Source: Bacillota bacterium
GTDB lineage: Bacteria > Bacillota > Clostridia > DSM-8532
Direction of reading: 5' to 3'
Length of the DNA stretch: 64,000 nt
Assembly: GCA_023415825.1 (NCBI GenBank)
Contig: JAEZJF010000016.1
Coordinates: 124,001-188,000, forward strand
The first letter of the stretch is position 1. Every line of letters starts with the position of its first letter. A program made the position numbers and the translations under genes. Below, in pieces: positions 51,381 to 61,700 of the stretch. The notes under the pieces were generated by a model. That model was not told the origin of the DNA. It worked only from the letters and a program-made list of their open reading frames with translations, and did not search any database.

Positions 51381-52751
51381 CTACTGGAGTTCATACGCAC
51401 CGCAATCAATAGCATTTCCTACAACACGCGGTTTTTTATCCAAATCCGTATCGCCGCATAAGGTGTCATAAACACCGGCATCAATTGCAGGTGATGACGA
51501 AGAAAGGTGAAAATCTCCATTCGTTACACTCACAAATATCGGATTATTTGTTATATTGTTTGAGATGACAATCTGACCTTTCGTACCGGAAATAGCTGTT
51601 CCCATATACAAAATATTGTTCTTAATAACATTGTCGCTGGTCTGGCAATTATACTGCACCAAAATGTTAGGAGCATTATCATACAGCGTATTATTAAGAA
51701 TTTTAATACCCTTGGCGCTTCCGCGATTTTTATCGTAGCCTCCAAAGGCAATACCTGCAACTGCTTTACAGCCATAGACCAGATTGTTTCGAATTGTAAC
51801 ATTTTCCGTGGCTTTCCCTCTATGCTCACTGGCAGCCTCAATTCCGATATCACAATTCCAGACCTTATTTCTTTCAATGACAATGTTCTTGCCACCGTCA
51901 ACATAAATACCGTCAGCACAAGCATCGCCCTTATAGGTGGGGTTTTTAGCGCTGGAAATATTCCACACCTGGTTATCACTGCAGACTCCGTTTCTTGCCT
52001 GATCGTTTTGGGTCGCTGTGCCTTCAAAGCCAATGAAATCTATCCCGATGTTATCGTTGTCATGGATTTTGTTGTTGGTTACTCTGAAATTAGTTACATT
52101 GCCATTAAGAACAACCGACTCGCTTTGTCCGAGTATATTTCCGTACACTTCACATCCATCGATAACAATTCCGTCAATGGGCGAATTTCCATTCGTTCCA
52201 AACACCGCAATCCCGTGGGCATTTCTGTCTAAACCGCCCGTAGCCTTAATACCATTGATGGTACAGTTGAGAATCTGAATGTCAAAACCGGAACCAACGA
52301 CTCTGATGCCAACGGGGACATTGGTACTTGTAGACACAAAATCAGATACCTGTAAGCCATTTATTTTTATGTAGCTCTTGCTGTTGATAAAAATAAGGGA
52401 ACTGCTCTCATCGGTTGCCCCTACCGCTAATCCATTTCCACTGATAACAGGCTTTTCACTTCCGTAGTTTTGGAAAGTGATGTAGGCACCACTTTGTCCG
52501 GAGGTTTTCATCACGACTTTCTCATTGTAGGTACCGCCTCTGATATATACTGTATCCCCTGCTGCTACTGTGTTCGCGGCCTTTTGGATGGTTTTCCACG
52601 GTGAATTCAAAGAACCGTCATTGTTGTCGTTTCCGGTTTGAGCGACATAAAATGTACGCCCTTCTGCCGCCATAGCCCTAAGGCTACCCGAGGGAAGCAT
52701 GACCGACAGTATAAGCATTGCTGTCAACCCGAACAGACTCATTCTTTTCAT
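51381..52751 (-). CDS. Secreted right-handed beta-helix protein (PL9-like polysaccharide lyase)
   Basis: The 456-residue product has a signal peptide (cleavage after about residue 28) followed by FYVAQTGNDNNDGSLNSPW and AANTVAAGDTVYIRGGTYNE, the start of PL9-type pectate lyases, then parallel beta-helix coils and an Asp-rich C-terminus (AIDAGVYDTLCGDTDLDKKP). ATG at 52751 is chosen because AGGTGG lies 8 nt upstream. Pectin or another uronic polymer is the likely target. Key catalytic residues were not identified with confidence. Confidence 0.8.
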   Translation of the reverse strand: MKRMSLFGLTAMLILSVMLPSGSLRAMAAEGRTFYVAQTGNDNNDGSLNSPWKTIQKAANTVAAGDTVYIRGGTYNEKVVMKTSGQSGAYITFQNYGSEKPVISGNGLAVGATDESSSLIFINSKSYIKINGLQVSDFVSTSTNVPVGIRVVGSGFDIQILNCTINGIKATGGLDRNAHGIAVFGTNGNSPIDGIVIDGCEVYGNILGQSESVVLNGNVTNFRVTNNKIHDNDNIGIDFIGFEGTATQNDQARNGVCSDNQVWNISSAKNPTYKGDACADGIYVDGGKNIVIERNKVWNCDIGIEAASEHRGKATENVTIRNNLVYGCKAVAGIAFGGYDKNRGSAKGIKILNNTLYDNAPNILVQYNCQTSDNVIKNNILYMGTAISGTKGQIVISNNITNNPIFVSVTNGDFHLSSSSPAIDAGVYDTLCGDTDLDKKPRVVGNAIDCGAYELQ

Positions 52752-52816
52752 TTTGTTCAACCACCTTTCTTTGATATTAAGGTATGTAATCTAAACGGGT
52801 AATCCCCATTAGATTC

Positions 52817-54145
52817 TTAAATGGTCAGCGAACGGAAATATGACAGGAAGTCCTTGTTTTTATCTAGCATTTCCTGCACCATCCGCTTCGTTTCACTCAT
52901 GGATAAAACCGCCGATGTCAAAGGATCGAATAATACAGCCTGAAATACCTTCCATGGATCTCCTTCAATGGCGGCATCTATGGCCAGCTCTTCACATCGC
53001 GACGAGGTGTTTACCAAAATTGCCAGATTATCTGGCAGGCTTCCTACCACCATTGGCTGTATTCCTGCTTTGGAGGCCAGAACAGGAACTTCCACACATG
53101 CACCCTCCGGCAGATTTCTGATTAATCCGAAATTACGTAAATTGCCATTGAACTGATAGGGTGTATGATCTCCGAATAATGCGTTAAATATATTGGACGC
53201 ATATTCTTCGCCGCGCTCAAGATCAACGTCATCTTCCAGCATCTTAAGGAATTCCTGCTCCCAGGTACTTTCTCTCTTCAGATACTCGTCCAATATATAT
53301 CTATGGTGTCCGGGGTTCCATCCAGTCCCGTGGGTACAATACTTTTCAATCAAGTCTGGGCGTTTTCTGAACCAGGCATTATATTCGGAATTGTGTCCGG
53401 AGGACTCGGTGGGGTAATATCCCAAATTCAGGAACATTTCATTGCGGACCTGTTCGGTAGCTGCGACTGTCGGATCCTCCAAAACCTTCTTTTTCAGCAG
53501 CGGCAAGACGTCGCGCCCATTATGAAGGAACTTCAAATAGAAGGCCTGATGGTTGATCCCCGCACATAGGTATGAAATCTCATCCTGTGGTGCGCCCATA
53601 AATTCAGCAAGCATGGCGGCTGTTCCTTGTACGCTGTGGCAAAGCCCGGTAATATTAACCTTGGTCTGACGCTGTAAATATCCGCAAAGCAGGGCCATGG
53701 GATTTGTATAATTGAGCACTACCGCATACGGACAGTATTTTTCCACATCTCGTAAAATATCCAGCATTACAGGTGCTGTTCTTAAAAACCTGAAAATTCC
53801 CGAAGGGCCTCTGGTGTCGCCAACACAAATATTTACACCATATTTCATAGGTATCTCGATATCATGCCTCCAAACCTCGACTCCCCCCTGAAGAATAGTA
53901 ATCAATACTCCATCGGCGTTTTTAAGCGCCTCGGCTCTGTCCTGGGTGGCGATGACTTTGGCAGGGTAGTTTCCGGCAGCTGCTATCCTTTCTACTACCT
54001 GTTTTGCATAGCGGAGTCTACCGGGATGAATATCCATCAACGCGATTTCACAGTCCTGCAATGCGGGGAAGGTCAGGATATCTCGAACCAGACCTGCGGT
54101 AAAATCCAAAGAGCCTGCTCCAATAAAAGCAAATTTTCTTGACAT
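52817..54145 (-). CDS. GH4 family glycosidase (alpha-galactosidase/alpha-galacturonidase type)
   Basis: The 442-residue cytoplasmic product has the NAD-binding start FAFIGAGSLDFTAGLVRD, VGDTRGPSGIFRFLR, NYTNPM (145-150) and the metal-binding GLCHSVQGT (C169, H170) with AGINHQAF later (H199), as in GH4 enzymes such as MelA and LplD. These use NAD+ and Mn2+. Neighbouring lyase and importer genes favour a uronic or galactosyl substrate. ATG at 54145 lies 11 nt behind GAGG. Confidence 0.9.
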   Translation of the reverse strand: MSRKFAFIGAGSLDFTAGLVRDILTFPALQDCEIALMDIHPGRLRYAKQVVERIAAAGNYPAKVIATQDRAEALKNADGVLITILQGGVEVWRHDIEIPMKYGVNICVGDTRGPSGIFRFLRTAPVMLDILRDVEKYCPYAVVLNYTNPMALLCGYLQRQTKVNITGLCHSVQGTAAMLAEFMGAPQDEISYLCAGINHQAFYLKFLHNGRDVLPLLKKKVLEDPTVAATEQVRNEMFLNLGYYPTESSGHNSEYNAWFRKRPDLIEKYCTHGTGWNPGHHRYILDEYLKRESTWEQEFLKMLEDDVDLERGEEYASNIFNALFGDHTPYQFNGNLRNFGLIRNLPEGACVEVPVLASKAGIQPMVVGSLPDNLAILVNTSSRCEELAIDAAIEGDPWKVFQAVLFDPLTSAVLSMSETKRMVQEMLDKNKDFLSYFRSLTI

Positions 54146-54382
54146 ATTGTTACACACCTCGACTTGTTTACCAAAAATATAGTTGTTTGCTTAACATGAT
54201 TTTGTGGTTACATTCTATCATGGGCCTAAATATTTGTAAATAATGTTTAGATATAAACATATATATTGGACATTTTTGTACTATTATACAAAAATACGCG
54301 TTGGATATTAGCTAATTATACCAATTTAATGATGGGAACAACTGCGATATTACTTTACGATTTTACTAAACAAGATTTCGCA

Positions 54383-54411
54383 TTGACTTATTATGTAAAC
54401 TGCCATATACT
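54383..54411 (+). promoter_or_regulatory. Promoter of lacI
   Basis: TTGACT at 54383-54388 and TATACT at 54406-54411 are 17 nt apart. The -10 overlaps the operator palindrome, consistent with autorepression. Confidence 0.65.
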
Positions 54412-54430
54412 TTGTTTATCAAACAAAGTA
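54408..54430 (+). promoter_or_regulatory. LacI operator (perfect palindrome)
   Basis: Arms TACTTTGTTT and AAACAAAGTA around ATC form a perfect 10-bp inverted repeat. It covers the -10 to start region of lacI. A related site, matching at 18 of 23 positions, lies at 55584-55606 upstream of the 2458-residue protein gene. Confidence 0.7.
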
Positions 54431-54446
54431 TTCAGGGAGTACAATA

Positions 54447-55442
54447 ATGGCGACAATAAGGGATGTGGCAAAACATGCAAACGTGTCTATCGCTACTGTT
54501 TCAAGGGTACTGGCGGAGGATGAATCCTATAAAGTCACGGACCTTACACGCGAGCGTGTATTTAGTGCCGCAAATGAGCTGGGATATGTCTTAAAAGGCA
54601 GAGCGCGCAAGACAAAAGTTCATAACATCGGCTGCATCCTTGCCATGACTGCGGAGAAATATTCCGACCCCTACTTTGTCAGAGTTCTGTCAGCTTTGGA
54701 AAACCGTCTGATGGAACACAATTGCATGATTACTATGATACGCAATTACAATGAGATAAAAAATCCGCAGAGATTGGAGCTTGCTTTTAATCAGGAACTG
54801 GCCGGATTGATTATTATGGACGCGCTTCCTACCGATGTGTTTTCTTATATTAAACAACGCGTAACGCACATTGTGGGATGCGACACCGCTTATGAAGAAC
54901 TGGATAATGTGAGCTTCGATATGTTTCACGCAACCTGCAAGGCGGTTTCTCACTTAGTTGAGCGGGGATATAAAAAAATTGCTTATGTTGGAGGCGTGGA
55001 TCCCTCTCGATTAGGAGGGGACAGAAGAATTCACGCGCTTAAAGCCATGTCCGAATCATTGAATTTACCCGTTAACCCAGACTTCATCTGCGATTCGGAA
55101 TGGGATGTGGAAAAAAGCCTTCAAATGGTCAGAAGCTTGCTAAGCCGCCCCAAAGCCAGCCGCCCGGATGCCATTATTGCGGGAAACGACACTCTGGCGT
55201 CAGCTATTTTGACTCTCGTTCAGGAACTGGGGATATCGGTTCCCTCCGACGTCGCCGTCATGGGTTTTAACAACGACCCTCACTCGGCATACACGTTCCC
55301 TTCCTTAACTACGATACATTTGCCCGTACAGGAAATCGGCAGGACCGCTGCGGATTTGCTTTATAGCCGCATCAGCGGTGATACATCCATTAAACGGGAC
55401 ATTATATTCCCGACTAAAATTATCCTGAGGATGTCCACTTAG
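54447..55442 (+). CDS. LacI family transcriptional regulator
   Basis: The 331-residue product has the N-terminal helix-turn-helix TIRDVAKHANVSIATVSRVL and hinge, followed by a periplasmic-binding-like sugar domain (RGYKKIAYVGGVDPSRLGGDR, then AVMGFNNDPHSAYTFPSLTTIH). It probably controls the divergent GH4 operon, itself, and perhaps the downstream giant enzyme gene. GGGAG lies upstream of the ATG. Confidence 0.92.
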   Translation: MATIRDVAKHANVSIATVSRVLAEDESYKVTDLTRERVFSAANELGYVLKGRARKTKVHNIGCILAMTAEKYSDPYFVRVLSALENRLMEHNCMITMIRNYNEIKNPQRLELAFNQELAGLIIMDALPTDVFSYIKQRVTHIVGCDTAYEELDNVSFDMFHATCKAVSHLVERGYKKIAYVGGVDPSRLGGDRRIHALKAMSESLNLPVNPDFICDSEWDVEKSLQMVRSLLSRPKASRPDAIIAGNDTLASAILTLVQELGISVPSDVAVMGFNNDPHSAYTFPSLTTIHLPVQEIGRTAADLLYSRISGDTSIKRDIIFPTKIILRMST

Positions 55443-55770
55443 AGGATAGAATATTTCAAATCTATCGCCCAAAGAGTAAAGAGGAAAGAATCGAAACACA
55501 TTTTGATTCTTTTTTTACTCTTTGTCGGACTCGTTTTCACACGGTCTACCGTATCTTAGTTTTTCTGTAACAACCCACCTACTTTCTATGTTTATCAAAA
55601 AAAGAGGGGTCACTCCAAAATTTATTGGTTCCATTAACAAAAACTATATCAGTATGATAAAAGCCTATGGTAGAAAAAGATTCCGCTAATTCTATAATTA
55701 AATTAATATTTTTTTCAGGCTGATAACAGCGGCAGAAAGCTGCTGCTCATAAAAAAGGAGGAACAATCCA
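55443..55770 (+). promoter_or_regulatory. Region between lacI and the giant gene
   Basis: Holds the lacI terminator (55471-55523), an operator-like site with GTTTATCAAA at 55590-55599 inside a longer match to the LacI operator (55584-55606), a TATAAT-like -10 at 55693-55698 with a weak -35, and a small hairpin (AGCGGCAG/CTGCTGCT, 55728-55747) before an AAGGAGG site. No coding frame was accepted. Confidence 0.5.
55471..55523 (+). terminator. lacI terminator
   Basis: AAAGAATC at 55485-55492 pairs with GATTCTTT at 55505-55512, followed by a T-run; outer arms AAAGAGT (55471-55477) and ACTCTTT (55517-55523) extend the structure. This separates lacI from the giant gene. Confidence 0.75.
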
Positions 55771-58700
55771 ATGAAGCTTCTGGCAAAAATATTAATTGTC
55801 TGCATGCTCACGGTGGCCATATTCGGTAATGCTGCCACAGTGAATGCGGCTCTTGGGAATAAGAGCCCGCTACAGGCCTCTTCAAGCGTATGGCTGGAAG
55901 GAAGCGGTATAGCCGTCGAAGTTGACAACCACACCGCGCTTTCGGTATATCTGCTGGACGACAATGGGAACAGGACACCGCTTACCGAAGCGCCTGACCA
56001 TGCAGGTATGACAGCGTCGGTAAAAATCGGCAGTACAACGGTGGATGATTTCATTGTCAAGAATTATGACCGGGAGAACGGAATACAGGGTTTGCTGGGG
56101 ACGGGAAACAGGTTGACCGTCACGGGTGAGAGCGTTTCAACATCTTTAGTGCGCAAGATCGTGCTGGAGACTGCGGACAGCCATCCCGGCGTAGTATTCA
56201 TGAAGACAAGCTATTTGAATGCGGATGGGGATGTAATCGCAGACAGGTTTGTGGAGAACAACTTTACGCTCATACCTGTTGATCCACCGGCCCAGGGTAC
56301 AAAGCTCTGGTCGTTTCAGGGCGCAGCAGTGGAATGGGGGATGGATTATGTTCTTCCAATAAAAAACGGCAAGATCGACCAAAACGAATTTGCCAAATTC
56401 GGAGGCATCCCCTATGTGGATGTTTACAGCTGCGGCGGTGGATTAGGTCTTGGGTCGGCTTCTCCTGTGCAGCTTGACGGGATATCCATCCCTGTCACCG
56501 GGGCAAACGATACGGCTAAGATACGCTTCGAATGGCCGGGGATAACGTTGAAAGCCGGTGTTGAAACGGAAATCGGCACTACCATCCTCACTGCGCATAC
56601 AGGAGATTTTTATAACGGCTGCCGTGCCTATGCCCTGGCTATGGCTGACGATGATATCGGGATAGCGGCTCCCGCGAGCTTTCCTGACGCTGCCTATGAT
56701 CAGCAATGGGAGACATACGGCTATGGAGCAGATTTTACTATTGCAGACATAACGTCCAAGCTTGATGATCTCGTGGTAATGGGTGTTAAAAGTGTAGAAA
56801 TAGACTATGGCTGGTTTATCGATTCGGCTGCACGCTCAACTACCGGTGACTTTGAGATAGATCTCGAGGTGTTCCCCGGCGGGGGTACAGACGGTGCGAA
56901 CAGCTTGAAGGGCTTAACGGACGCCATTCATGCAAAAGGGCTCAAGGCGATACTCTGGTTGATGCCCGGGGTGGCTTCGCCCGCTTCCGACCTTGCGCAT
57001 CAGCATCCGGATTGGATGGCCCAGGATATAAACGGTGATCCGCAGCTTTTTCAAAAACCATGGGAGCCTGAAAATCCGGGCCCCGATCTGCTGCTCTGTC
57101 CTTCTCTAGAGGAAGTACGGGATTTTGAAGCAGATTTAGCCACAAAAGCGGTGCGGGACTGGGGCTTCGACGGCTTCAAGCTGGATTCAATTTATAATGT
57201 TGCCGGTCCATGTTATGCAGAAGGCCATAACCACACTTCGCCCCAAGATGCGGTGGCTGACTATTCCCTAATATATAAGGCAATGATGGATGCGGCCGTT
57301 GCTATAAAGCCTGATTTCTCAATAAATATCTGCAATTGCGGCGTATCTCAGAATTTTTACCTCCTGCCCTATCAAAACAGGCTGATAACCTCGGATGTCA
57401 CCGATTCGTACCAGGTCCGCTACCGGGCCAAGGCACAAAAGGCGTTCTTCGGACCTGCCTCCCCTATTCTCGGAGACCATGCCGAACTGCTTTACCCAGT
57501 GGATTTTGCTTCAGCCCTGGCTACAGGCTGCATACTTGAGACAAAATACACTGAGCTTGCCGGAAGCAAGGAAAACTTCTATAGAAAATGGCTGGGCTTA
57601 GGAAGAGATCTGGAGCTTTCCTCGGGAGAGTTCAGAGGCGACTTGTATGTATACGGATTCGACAATCCTGAGGCATACGCCGTACAAAAGAACGACGATA
57701 TGTACTATGGATTTTTTAGCGAACAACCGGGCGACCAATATTCAGGGACTATAGAGCTTCGCGGTCTTGAGGCCGGAACGAGTTACAGTGTGGTCGACTA
57801 TGGAAACAATATCAATTACGGTATGGTGACGGGGCCATATGCAGCCCTCAATGTAAACTTTGTCGGGAAGCTATTGCTGAAAGCTGAAAAGAATGGTTCC
57901 GGGCTTCCACAGGATAATTCCTTGGCCAATTGGATCGGCAAAGCCCCTATCGCACGGGCGGAGGGCGATGTGGGCGATTTGTCCCTTTACGCACAGTCCG
58001 ACGGCTCAAAGCTTTATATTAAAGCAACGGGCTTGGGCATAGGGGCCGAGGAGGAGAACAGCTATTTTGAGCTGGATACCGATTTCAACGGAGCTACCGG
58101 ATACATAAGCGCAAATTGGGCAGATACCGGCATTGATTATATGGTAGAAAACGGAGAGCTTTTTTCCCATCCTGCAAATGACTCTGACTGGAACTGGACC
58201 GACTTGGGATCGGTTGAAATATTAAAGAACGAAGATTCGGTTGAGGTAGCCATAGAGCTTGACAGGCTGGGATTTTCAGGAGCCAATACGATTGACCTTG
58301 CTACGGTGGGAATCGCATATCTGAAGGATGATTTCAATCTTATCCCTGAGAGAGAGCATGGTCTGGCCGAGCTTATAGGTGAGAACGTGCCGCCCGAGCC
58401 GGAGGCTGGTGAGCCTCTTACATCCTGGTCAGGTGTAGAAACCATAGCGGAAGGCACGGGATATGTCACCGGCTTGAAGGCAAAAATCACAGATAAGTCG
58501 CTTTATATAAGGGCTGAGGGGACTTCACACCTGAGCAAAAGAGGGATTTTTTATATAAACAGTGACAACAACAGTGCTACAGGCTACCATTCGGCTAACT
58601 GGATAAATTCGGGAGTCGATTACCTGGTTCAGGATGATAAGCTCATGCGATATACAGGTACCGGGGACGATTGGTCCTGGGCGGATACAGGTGTTACGGC

Positions 58701-61700
58701 TGAATTGTGCAAAGGGAGGACATCGGCTGAAATTTCCATAGCTTTAAGCGCTATGGGAGTGTCTACCCCACGGTCTATGCGTGTGTCCTATTACCTGCAG
58801 GGTGGGAGCCTGGTACCTGTGAAAAGCAAGCATATGGCGGACTTATCGGTACCGAGGTCTCCATCCGGGCCGTGGCTGATAGACATTGCTATAGACGGCG
58901 GCACAGAGGACTGGAGCGGTATAGACGCCCTGGACACCGGGACGGATATGGCGGCAGGGAGCTTTTATGCTGCCGACGACGGGACCTACATGTACATGCT
59001 TGTCAGGGGAGAAGGCCTTGACAGCAGTGGCTCATACTTCTTCCTGGATAGTGATAATGACAGCAGTACAGGGTACAGAAGCGCACACTGGTCCGGCGGC
59101 AATACGGGAGTCGATTATCTCGTGGAAAACGGCAGTCTGTTTTATCATCCTGCGAATGATGGGAACTGGGACTGGAATTATGTCGGGCCCATTAACCTGC
59201 AGAAAACCGCCGCTGAGGTGCAAGTAAGCATACGATTAAGCGATCTTGGCTTCAATATCAGCCATATACCCGGAACCATGAAGCTCGGATTCCTTGAAGG
59301 GGATACAGTCCTGCCGGAGGAAGGGACAGAGCTTGCGGCATACGAAGCTTCAGGAATAATAAACGAATCGGAAGCACCCCAAATACCTGATGCAGGGATT
59401 ACCGTGGACGGAAGCATGGACGACTGGTCGGCGGAGGATAAGCTAGCTGACGGGACGAGTACCACCGTCGATGCCATCTATGGGAAGCAGGACAGCATGG
59501 TATTGTACATGGCTGTTACTGGGACGGATCTAAACGACTCCGGCGATTATTTTTTCATCGACAGCGATAACAATAAGGATACCGGGTTTTTCAGCATAAA
59601 CTGGCACAAAGCCGGAGAAGCCACCAGTGGCATGGACTATATGATAAGCGGCGGGCAGCTGTACCACTATGGTGCAAACAACGGCTACTGGGACAGCTGG
59701 GTGCCGGTCAATCCCGGGGATGGTGATCCTGGGCTTGTGATTGTAAGATCGGATGACAGGACAGTCGTTGAAGTGTCAGTGCCGTTAAAGCTGATAAGCA
59801 AGGATCATCCTACGGATTTGAACTTGGCTTATATGAAGACAGACGAGCATGCTGCACCCGGACTCGGCTTACCCATGGCGACGCTGCCTGCACCGGATGC
59901 GGTATCGGAGCCGGAACAGCAGCCGTCCCACGATTGGTCCAGCGACAAGCCAATCTACAGCAGCAGCGTGGAAACCAGTATATATGCTGCACAAGATTCG
60001 ACATATCTCTACTTGCTGGCAGAAGGGGTTGATCTGGACGGTCAGACATATGTATCCATCGACGCGGACGACAAGGGTGAAACGGGCTATATAAGCAGCA
60101 ACTGGTCTGGATCAGGCGTGGATTATTTGCTCGATAACGGCAATCTTTTGAAGCATCCTGAAAACAACGGAGACTGGGGTTTATGGAGCCCGGTGGAAAA
60201 TGCCGACGTTGTTATAGTCAAGACAAACGGCATCCTTGAGGCAAGGATCAAGCTGGCGGATATCGGACTGTCCGGACCGGCGGATTTAAAGCTGGGATTC
60301 TGGGCAAACGAAGGCTCAACCCTGCTGCCCCAATTGGGGAATGCGATGACTTCGCTTTCCAGGCCGGCCTATATCCCCGAAGGGCCTGTTGCAAGCTTCC
60401 AAACGGTGCCCAATGCAATAGGGATGGCAGTGGATGACGAAGGCTGGATGGGCGGGCCCGTCCTCTGGGACAATACGCCTTCGGGACCTACAAGGCTTTT
60501 AACCGACAGGGACCCCACTATAGCTGACTACGAGACCCTGGCGGAAATAGGCAGAGCTGCCAATACCAGATTGGATGCCGCATTTATTTTAAGTGAGCTT
60601 GACAAAAATAAAATACTTGCCAAGCCCGAATACAATCCGGAAAATACGGGGCATGACTTCAATATAACCGAGTTTGGGACCCAGTGGACTAATTCGGAAT
60701 ATTCCGGCTCCCCTGCGAAGGACATGGTTCTGGACGACTTGATGGATTATGTTATGGATAATGCAGCCAGTATGGAAATCGGGATGCACGGAGTAAGGCA
60801 TGAAAGGTTTATAAACGAGGTGCAGTACAGTGCGGAGTTCGGTCCTGTGATTGATGACTCCGAAGCACCTGCTCCACCTGAGTATTCAAAACAGGAGCTG
60901 ACCCTCAAAGCCGAAGCGTTTATGGAACTGATGAGACAGTATTTCGGCCCGGAGGAATCCTCCTTCCCCGAGACAATAGTTCCTCCAAGGCACGGCTGGT
61001 GGTATGAGGACAGGGAGGGCGGACTCACTGCAGGCGCGGTATTGTCCGGCTTCGGAGTCAAATATGCTAACGGAGCTACCGATGTCTGTACGGATCTGGG
61101 GAAGGGCGGGATAGACAATGGTGTACTGTTCATGAACAGGAATTACGGCGCCTCCTTCTACGAAATCAACGCCGTACCAACCACCATGCCGATGAACTAC
61201 GGCGAATACGGCTGGCAGGAAGCTCATTTCCCCAATTTATGGGATGCTGCTGATGAATGGATTGAATACCTGAGGGAAATAAACAACCACCCATACAGAT
61301 ATCTGGCCAGAAACACCGAGCAAAATGCCTCTCAGTGGCTTTATATGCAGGATACACCCATTGCATATCTTGGAGACGGGAAGACCTTTACCATCGATAC
61401 GACGGGTATGGCTAACGATGCCTACACTTACGATTTGCTAGGTACGATGGTGCTGAAGACGCCTCTGAACGGTTTGCATATCTCAAAGGCATCAATCACT
61501 GCACAGGATCCAGGCAATCATCCCCAGATTACGGGCTATTATGAAGATGACTACGGATATGGCTACCTGGAGATCGCAGATAATGGCAACGAGATGGGAA
61601 GATTGAACAAGGACGTATACACGCTGGAATGTGTACTGGGAGAAACCTATATGCCTTCCTATGTGGACCTTACAAAGGGTACCTACAATGTGTATGCCCT

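Larger units (their letters stand above)
54146..54446 (+). promoter_or_regulatory. Divergent regulatory region between GH4 and lacI
   Basis: Contains a leftward promoter for the GH4 operon (TTTACA at 54235-54240 and TAGAAT at 54212-54217 on the minus strand, 17 nt apart), a 7-bp inverted repeat ATGTTTA-GATA-TAAACAT (54243-54260) just upstream of that -35, and a rightward promoter plus operator for lacI (separate entries). AT content is high. Confidence 0.6.

Noticed and set aside
53864..54142. Plus-strand frame antisense to the GH4 gene
   Set aside because: It is antisense to a motif-supported enzyme and shows no family features.
54266..54523. Frame running through the lacI promoter into lacI
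   Set aside because: It crosses the promoter and operator and overlaps the well-supported lacI start in another phase.
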